Assembly (NCBI GenBank): GCA_016932235.1
Contig: JAFGDF010000215.1
Location: 1 to 30,615, forward strand
Direction of reading: 5' to 3'
DNA: 30,615 nucleotides
From: Deltaproteobacteria bacterium
GTDB taxonomy: Bacteria; Desulfobacterota; DSM-4660; Desulfatiglandales; HGW-15
Part shown: positions 25,805 to 30,615 of the stretch, piece after piece
Position numbering within the stretch: position 1 is the stretch's first letter
Layout: each line of letters opens with the position of its first letter
Translations under genes and position numbers: made by a program
Notes under the pieces: generated by a model
The model's database searches: none
Told to the model about the DNA's origin: nothing
Seen by the model: the letters and a program-made list of their open reading frames with translations, nothing else

Positions 25805-26683
25805 ATGAGATGCATGGATGAAAAAATCCGGAGAGTCCTTAACATGCCTATTAAAATATCATTTCTTCTCTTCCTGATTATTTTGATCATGATATTTCTT
25901 TATCTGTTCTATCCCAGGATAGAAAACTTTTTTGTTTTTTTCCCGCGCTCTGAGTTTGACTTTGCGCCCCAAGATATGGGGCTGATTTGTGAAGAAGTAG
26001 AATTTATCACAGAGGATGATATAACCCTCCATGGATGGTTCTTCCCAGTCGATAGAGATTCCCCCGTAATCCTTTTTTTTCACGGAAACGCGGGGAATAT
26101 CTCGCATCGTCTGGATAACATAAATTTACTTCTGGCAAGAGGCCTTCAGGTTTTTATCTTTGATTATCGCGGATATGGACGGAGTAAAGGAAGTCCGTCC
26201 GAACAAGGGCTCTATAAAGACGGAAGAGCCGCCTATGATTATCTCGTCATGGAGAAGGGAATTTCGTCTGACAGGATTATGTGTTTCGGCCGTTCACTTG
26301 GAGCGGCCGTGGCGATTGATGTCGCCTTAAAAAGGAACATCCGTTCCATAATCATAGAGAGTGGATTTACTTCCATAAAAGAAATGGCCAGGAGCATGTT
26401 CCTGATGAGCCTTTTATCCCCCATCATCCCGGCAAACTACAATAATCTGGAAAAGATAAAAGGCATAAATGTCCCGAAACTGGTTATTCATGGTGATAAA
26501 GACGAGCTTGTGCCTTTCGCCATGGGGAATGATCTGTATGAGGCCGCCGCATCTCCTAAATTCTTTTATGGGGTCAATGGGGCGGGGCATAATGACACAT
26601 ATATCGTGGGAGGGGAAAAATATTTCAAGATCTTTGAGCAGTTTGCAAGAAAGTCCACAATCCGGCAGCCTGTCGGACTTTAG
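25805..26683 (+). CDS. Membrane-anchored alpha/beta hydrolase (YqkD/BEM46-like)
   Basis: 292 residues. An N-terminal membrane anchor (about 18-36, poly Ile/Leu/Phe) is followed by a serine hydrolase of the alpha/beta fold: oxyanion motif FFHGNAG (91-97), FDYRGYGRSKG (119-129), nucleophile S164 in GRSLG, acid D233 in GDKDELVP, and H262 in GAGHND. This is the layout of the BEM46/YqkD family, whose substrates are mostly unknown; thioesterase or lipase-like activity is possible. Start could be ATG 25805, 25814 or 25844; no clear ribosome site helps. The last five residues (QPVGL) and the stop codon are encoded by the left end of repeat B copy 2, so the natural C-terminus may have been altered by that insertion. 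Confidence 0.85.
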   Translation: MRCMDEKIRRVLNMPIKISFLLFLIILIMIFLYLFYPRIENFFVFFPRSEFDFAPQDMGLICEEVEFITEDDITLHGWFFPVDRDSPVILFFHGNAGNISHRLDNINLLLARGLQVFIFDYRGYGRSKGSPSEQGLYKDGRAAYDYLVMEKGISSDRIMCFGRSLGAAVAIDVALKRNIRSIIIESGFTSIKEMARSMFLMSLLSPIIPANYNNLEKIKGINVPKLVIHGDKDELVPFAMGNDLYEAAASPKFFYGVNGAGHNDTYIVGGEKYFKIFEQFARKSTIRQPVGL

Positions 26684-26850
26684 CCGTAAGACTGCTGGAA
26701 AGATTCAAAAACGATTTTATTTTAAAAAGTAATATTTTATTATTTTCCGGCCGCAATGAATGCGATCGGATATAAATATTGCCAAAAACAAATGAAAATC
26801 TCTATCTTAATTAGGGGCCTGTCGGATTTGAAACGCCAAACCGCCGGGAA
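26665..26850. repeat. Repeat family B, copy 2 (degenerate hairpins)
   Basis: Aligns along its length with 8357-8536: gcagcctgtcggactt at the left end, aaaaacgattttattt, a 21-base identical block at 26781-26801 (starting gccaaaaacaaatg), and a right-hand hairpin region starting ggggcctgtcgga. Both hairpins have lost several pairs compared with copy 1. The gaagatt sequence that follows the left hairpin in copy 1 also follows the right hairpin here, suggesting hairpin-plus-flank is the basic unit. The left end overlaps the hydrolase coding region. Confidence 0.8.
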
Positions 26851-26889
26851 GATTCGAGAGAGTATTGGATTTTAAAACAGGGCAGCCAT

Positions 26890-27738
26890 TTATACGCTGT
26901 TTTCTGCGAAGTGCTTTATCATCATTTCCCCAAGTTCCTTGGAACGCTTGGTGGCCGCCTCAACCGCGTTGATAATCGTAGTCCTGAGGCCGCCGGCTTC
27001 AAGGGTATGAAGCCCCGCAATAGATGTGCCGCCCGGAGAAGTGACCTGGTCCTTTAACCTGCCAGGATGTTCACCTGTCTCAAGGAGCAGCTTGGCTGAA
27101 CCCAGGACCGTCTGCGCGGAGAGTAAAAGGGCATCCTCCCTGGAAAGGCCCACCTTGACACCTGCATCAGCCATTGCGTCTATGATGAGAAAAATATAGG
27201 CCGGACCGCTTCCGCTTAAGCCTGTTATAGCGTCCATGAGGTAATTTTCACTCAGAAACACGGTTTTCCCTACGGAATTAAATATTGACTCGGCAAGGTT
27301 TATATCCTTTTTAAGGGCATGTTTTCCGGCTGCGATGGCTGTCGCGCCTTCTCCGACGGCCACAGCGACATTCGGCATTACACGGATAAGCCTCAAGTCC
27401 TTTTTTAGACATTGTTCTATAGCAACCAGCGGAACGCCGGCAGCAATGGATATGATGAGTTTGTCCATATTTAGATACGCTGCCGTCTCTTTCAAGACCG
27501 GAGCCATGATCTGCGGTTTTACGGCATAAACGACGATCTCCGATTCAGTCACCAAGTCGCGATTGGCTTTTGCCGTTCTGACACCATAGGTTTTCGACAT
27601 ATATTCCAACCTATTTTTTTTGGTGTCATAGCAGATGATATTTCCGGGAATGGATGATTTAGACTGGATCAGCCCCTTGATAAGGGCCTCACCCATATTG
27701 CCTGTGCCGATTACGCCGATCAGTTTATCTTTTAACAT
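26890..27738 (-). CDS. proC: Pyrroline-5-carboxylate reductase
   Basis: Last step of proline synthesis, reducing pyrroline-5-carboxylate with NAD(P)H. 282 residues. N-terminal Rossmann motif GVIGTGNMGEALIKG (G11-x-G13-x2-G16), the internal MPNVAVAVGEGATAI, the helical dimer domain GLSGSGPAYIFLIIDAMADAG and the signature QVTSPGGTSIAGLHTLE near the C-terminus. Start ATG 27738 has aaggag ten bases upstream on the minus strand. Stands alone between repeat B copy 2 and the aor leader. Confidence 0.97.
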   Translation of the reverse strand: MLKDKLIGVIGTGNMGEALIKGLIQSKSSIPGNIICYDTKKNRLEYMSKTYGVRTAKANRDLVTESEIVVYAVKPQIMAPVLKETAAYLNMDKLIISIAAGVPLVAIEQCLKKDLRLIRVMPNVAVAVGEGATAIAAGKHALKKDINLAESIFNSVGKTVFLSENYLMDAITGLSGSGPAYIFLIIDAMADAGVKVGLSREDALLLSAQTVLGSAKLLLETGEHPGRLKDQVTSPGGTSIAGLHTLEAGGLRTTIINAVEAATKRSKELGEMMIKHFAENSV

Positions 27739-27940
27739 TGCGTCTGTTCTCCTTGGATGGGTTTGATAGCGGTATAAATACTATCTTTATTTTATTATTA
27801 GTCAAGGAAAAAGGGATGTGTCGTATCCCTATTGCCGCTATATGGAGCAGTATTTCCTGATTTTGGCATATCAAATGCGTGGTTGAAAAACCTGATGCAA
27901 TGTTATAGCATCAATGACTTTTCAATCGTAAAATATTTTT

Positions 27941-27972
27941 GGAGCTCGCCGGATGGCCTCCGAAAGGCTCCC
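27941..27972. repeat. Hairpin-only relative of repeat B upstream of aor
   Basis: These 32 bases (ggagctcgccgg ... ggctccc) match the right hairpin of repeat B copy 1 (8506-8537) at 23 of 32 positions, with most differences in the loop, and fold with an internal loop. The AT-rich body is not present. It lies immediately before the aor ribosome site (aaggag, 27973-27978). Confidence 0.6.
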
Positions 27973-27986
27973 AAGGAGACAATACT

Positions 27987-30128
27987 ATGGCAGACTTAAA
28001 AATAAATGTGATAAAAACTATGCAATATGCCAGGCCTGAAATTGAAGGGGGTTATGCCAATCAGACTCTCCATATAGACCTTTCCAATTCAAAGATCACC
28101 ATAAAGCCGGTCGGTAAAAAGATGAAAGATGTTTTTACAGGGGGCAAGGGCTTTGATCTATGGTTGTTATGGAATGCCGTTAACAGCAATACAAAATGGG
28201 ATGACCCTGAGAATGAGGTATGTATTGCTTCGGGACCCCTGGGAGGAACACTCGGATATCCCGGTTCAGGCAAGAGCATTGTTACGGCCATATCTCCCAC
28301 AACAGGTTCGGTTATAGATTCCAATGTGGGCGGTTATTTTGGTCCATATCTTAAATTTTCGGGTTTTGATGCTCTTGAAATCCAGGGAAAGGCACCTGAA
28401 GACACGGTTATATTTATTGACGGTGCCGGTCAGAAGATCCAAATTATCGAGGCGGATAACCTGCCGGATACTGCCAATGAAATTACAGAGATGTTAACTG
28501 GATATTTCGGTGATGGAGATCCGCGAAGTATATCAGTGGTTTCCACAGGTCCTGGCGCAAAAAACACCTTAATAGGTTGCCTCAACTTTTCCTGGTATGA
28601 TCCGAGGCGAAAAAGGGCCAGAATCAAACAGGCCGGCAGGGGAGGCATCGGCAGCGTGTTCGCGGACAAGATGGTCAAGGCTGTGGTAGCACGTTGGGGG
28701 AAGGTTACTTTCAGGACGAATAATCCCGCAGACCCGGAAGCGCTAAAGGAGGTTGGAAGGCTTCATTCGCAAGAGATAGTCGCTCTCGATCCAAAACAGA
28801 ATGATATGGCGAGGATCGGGACAACCCATCTGGTTACGATTATGAATGATTATGATCTTCTGCCCGTAAATAATTTCAGATATGGGAAAGATCCGAAGGC
28901 GGTGAAAATGGGTCAGGAAGTTTACAGGAAATTATTTGACAAGGGTTATGATGGTTGCTGGATGGGATGCACCGTTGCCTGTTCGCACGGAATAAAGGAT
29001 TTTATCCCCTCAACCGGTCCCTACAGGAGTCAAAAGGTCTTCGTGGATGGCCCGGAATACGAGACAATAGCCGGTTGCGGTTCCAATATAGGGATTTTTG
29101 ACCCGCAGACGGTGAATGAGCTCAATTTTTACTGTGATATTTACGGGCTCGACACAATATCGGTGGGAACCGGCATTGCTTTTGCCATGGAGTGCTTTGA
29201 AATGGGACTTATAAATTTGGAACACACAGGAGGGATGGACCTTTCTTTCGGGAACAAGGGCACAGCGCTGGATATCGTTCACCAGATGGCAGAGGGTGAC
29301 GGGTTCGGCGTTATCGTAGGCAAAGGTGTCAGGAAAATGAAGGAGATCTTTTCCCGCGATTTTGGGGCTGATATGGAAGTAATGAAGGATATCGGGATGG
29401 AAGCCAAGGGTCTTGAGTTTTCAGAATATATGACGAAGGAGTCACTCGCACAGCAGGGTGGATATGGATTGGCTCTTAAGGGCCCGCAGCATGATGAAGC
29501 CTGGCTTATATTCCTGGATATGGTGCATAATTTCATCCCTAGTTTTGATCAGAAGGCGGAGGCGCTTCATTGGTTTCCTATGTTCAGGACGTGGTTCGGT
29601 TTATGCGGACTCTGCAAGCTCCCATGGAATGATATCGTTCCGGAGGATAATAAAAAATCCGATGAACCTGCGAAGGTAAAGAAGCATGTTGAATGGTATT
29701 CCAGGTATTTTCAGTCTGTTACAGGGATCGATACGACTCCTGACGCAATGATCAGGATGAGCGAGGCTGTCTATAATTTCCAGCGAATTTTTAACCTGAA
29801 GATGGGCTTCGGGAGAAGGGAACATGATAATATACCCTATCGCGCGATGGGCCCTGTTACCGTGGATGAGTATGAGTCCAGGCAGGAAAGGTATGATACG
29901 CAGCTTATTGAAAAGCACGGGGTGGAAATCGCGGGCTGTGAAACTGAAGATAAGATCCTGCTGCTCAGAAAATTCCGGGAAGCCGCCTATGAAGATCTGA
30001 AGGACGCTGTTTACAAACGAAGAGGATGGACAAACGAGGGAATTCCAACCGTCGAGACCGTGAAACGTCTCGGAATAGACTTTCCTGAAGTATTGGATCT
30101 TTTAAAGGTACATGGTGTTGAAGCATGA
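27987..30128 (+). CDS. aor: Aldehyde:ferredoxin oxidoreductase (tungsten/molybdopterin family)
   Basis: Cytoplasmic tungstopterin iron-sulfur enzyme oxidising aldehydes to acids with ferredoxin, or running the reverse reaction. 713 residues, longer than Pyrococcus AOR (605). The N-terminal AOR_N domain shows TGGKGFDLWLLW, ASGPLGGTLGYPGSGK and QAGRGGIGSVFADKMVKAVV. The 4Fe-4S ligands appear as C324-x3-C328-x3-C332 (CWMGCTVAC) plus C543 in FGLCGLCK; Pyrococcus AOR has C-x2-C-x3-C, so spacing differs by one residue. Start: ATG 27987 with aaggag at 27973-27978; an upstream in-frame TTG (27939) lies within the hairpin and is unlikely. Overlaps the MoaD-like gene by four bases. The substrate cannot be inferred. 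Confidence 0.9.
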   Translation: MADLKINVIKTMQYARPEIEGGYANQTLHIDLSNSKITIKPVGKKMKDVFTGGKGFDLWLLWNAVNSNTKWDDPENEVCIASGPLGGTLGYPGSGKSIVTAISPTTGSVIDSNVGGYFGPYLKFSGFDALEIQGKAPEDTVIFIDGAGQKIQIIEADNLPDTANEITEMLTGYFGDGDPRSISVVSTGPGAKNTLIGCLNFSWYDPRRKRARIKQAGRGGIGSVFADKMVKAVVARWGKVTFRTNNPADPEALKEVGRLHSQEIVALDPKQNDMARIGTTHLVTIMNDYDLLPVNNFRYGKDPKAVKMGQEVYRKLFDKGYDGCWMGCTVACSHGIKDFIPSTGPYRSQKVFVDGPEYETIAGCGSNIGIFDPQTVNELNFYCDIYGLDTISVGTGIAFAMECFEMGLINLEHTGGMDLSFGNKGTALDIVHQMAEGDGFGVIVGKGVRKMKEIFSRDFGADMEVMKDIGMEAKGLEFSEYMTKESLAQQGGYGLALKGPQHDEAWLIFLDMVHNFIPSFDQKAEALHWFPMFRTWFGLCGLCKLPWNDIVPEDNKKSDEPAKVKKHVEWYSRYFQSVTGIDTTPDAMIRMSEAVYNFQRIFNLKMGFGRREHDNIPYRAMGPVTVDEYESRQERYDTQLIEKHGVEIAGCETEDKILLLRKFREAAYEDLKDAVYKRRGWTNEGIPTVETVKRLGIDFPEVLDLLKVHGVEA

Positions 30129-30322
30129 TAAGAGTGAATGGCAAAGAGCACGGTTGGCGGAAGAAGATGACCATTGCGGATTTGGTAAAAGAATTGGAGG
30201 GCGGATCCATTTACTCGGTTGTGCGCGTCAACGAACAGTATATATCAAAGCCTGATTTTGAGAAGAGCCATATTCCTGATGATGCCGAGATTTATCTGAT
30301 TCCCATGATCACGGGCGGATGA
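30125..30322 (+). CDS. MoaD/ThiS-like sulfur-carrier protein
   Basis: 65-residue ubiquitin-like protein ending in Gly-Gly (MITGG), the C-terminal thiocarboxylate site of MoaD and ThiS. It overlaps the aor stop by four bases (ATGA, 30125-30128) and so should be made in step with AOR, suggesting it donates sulfur for the tungsten-pterin dithiolene of this enzyme. The start (MIRVNGKE) and the VVRVNEQYISK stretch look ThiS-like, but the location favours a MoaD role. AOR genes with an attached moaD are known in other anaerobes. Confidence 0.88.
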   Translation: MIRVNGKEHGWRKKMTIADLVKELEGGSIYSVVRVNEQYISKPDFEKSHIPDDAEIYLIPMITGG

Positions 30323-30330
30323 ATTGATTC

Positions 30331-30615
30331 TTTAACACGAAAATAAAGTTTAACAATGTCGGTATATAATTCAACATTATGTCTAAAGACCGTGGCCTGG
30401 GGAGCCCTTTTTACGAGCGAACTTGTTCCTGGCTAGTTTTTACGCAAACTGCCTTACGAGGCGGGCGGCGGGCCATCTCAGTCATTGTTATGAATGATTA
30501 AGCTGGAACGACCGGAGAAGGTCTCCGCCCGCCTGGCATGCACCTTGCGCTATTATCTTGCTACCCGGGTCTTCGCCGTAAAAAGGGCTCCCCAGGCCAC
30601 GGCCCTGAGACCATA
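30331..30615 (+). repeat. Repeat family A, copy 2, cut by the window end
   Basis: Begins eight bases after the moaD-like stop and matches copy 1 from its first base (tttaacacg). The closing stem is at 30394-30415 and 30577-30598, perfect over 22 bp and extendable to 26 bp (30390-30415 with 30577-30602). The interior is 161 bases, exactly 32 fewer than copy 1, the size of the missing hairpin module. Inner stem gcgggcgg (30461-30468) / ccgcccgc (30525-30532). TATAAT at 30365-30370. Compared with copy 1, the stem differs by one compensatory pair (G30399-C30593 in place of T18719-A18945). Confidence 0.85.

Noticed and set aside
27939..27986. TTG start for aor giving 16 extra residues
   Set aside because: The extra residues come from the hairpin and the ribosome site itself; ATG 27987 is correctly spaced.
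1..30615. CRISPR arrays, tRNA or rRNA genes, integrase or transposase genes
   Set aside because: No regularly spaced short repeats, no cloverleaf-like intergenic sequence and no recognisable recombinase ORF were found.

Overview
The window looks like chromosome of an anaerobic, diderm bacterium, most likely a member of the Desulfobacterota (former Deltaproteobacteria). Reasons: the gene order rpiB-glyA-comEB-nrdR-ribD-ribE-ribBA-ribH-nusB followed by leuS-lptE-holA-rpsT-murJ (typical of that group, from memory); lptE, which implies an LPS outer membrane; and a tungsten-type aldehyde:ferredoxin oxidoreductase with its own MoaD-like partner, which implies anaerobic metabolism. I could not search databases, so the taxonomic call is inference.

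Layout. 1-1115: the end of a TSUP (TauE/SafE) anion permease, then a molybdate/sulfate transporter gene (MOT1-like) broken after about 70 codons. 1116-1593: a GC-rich, hairpin-rich stretch with no credible gene, then the leader of a chaperone cluster. 1594-3197: two Hsp20 genes and a short J-protein with one zinc site. 3208-4894 (minus): asparagine synthetase AsnA and a small DMT transporter. 5007-8269: a clear sigma70-type promoter, then yceD-rpmF-fabG-acpP-fabF (ribosome protein plus fatty acid elongation). 8555-15965: sugar phosphate, one-carbon, dNTP and riboflavin genes ending in nusB and a solitary M17-peptidase N-terminal-like protein. 16082-20873: leuS, lptE, holA and, on the minus strand, rpsT with a UUG start. 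20959-24029: murJ, djlA-like, gph. 24142-25611 (minus): a response-regulator-like domain fused to phosphofructokinase. 25805-27738: a membrane-anchored alpha/beta hydrolase and, on the minus strand, proC. 27987-30322: an aldehyde:ferredoxin oxidoreductase overlapping a moaD/thiS-like gene.

Most genes are housekeeping and tightly packed, often with ATGA or TGATG overlaps. The unusual content lies between them. Repeat family A (18651-18965 and 30331 to the window end) is closed by a perfect 22-bp stem in both copies, and the only difference between the two stems is a compensatory T-A to G-C swap; one copy also carries an extra 32-nt hairpin module. Repeat family B (8357-8536, 26665-26850, plus hairpin-only relatives at 27941-27972 and possibly 25624-25651) is an AT-rich body bounded by GC-rich palindromes; one copy supplies the last codons and stop of the upstream hydrolase. 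The best protein-level candidate for something new is the receiver-phosphofructokinase fusion: its receiver domain has Ser where the phospho-accepting Asp should be, and its leader carries a terminator-like hairpin.
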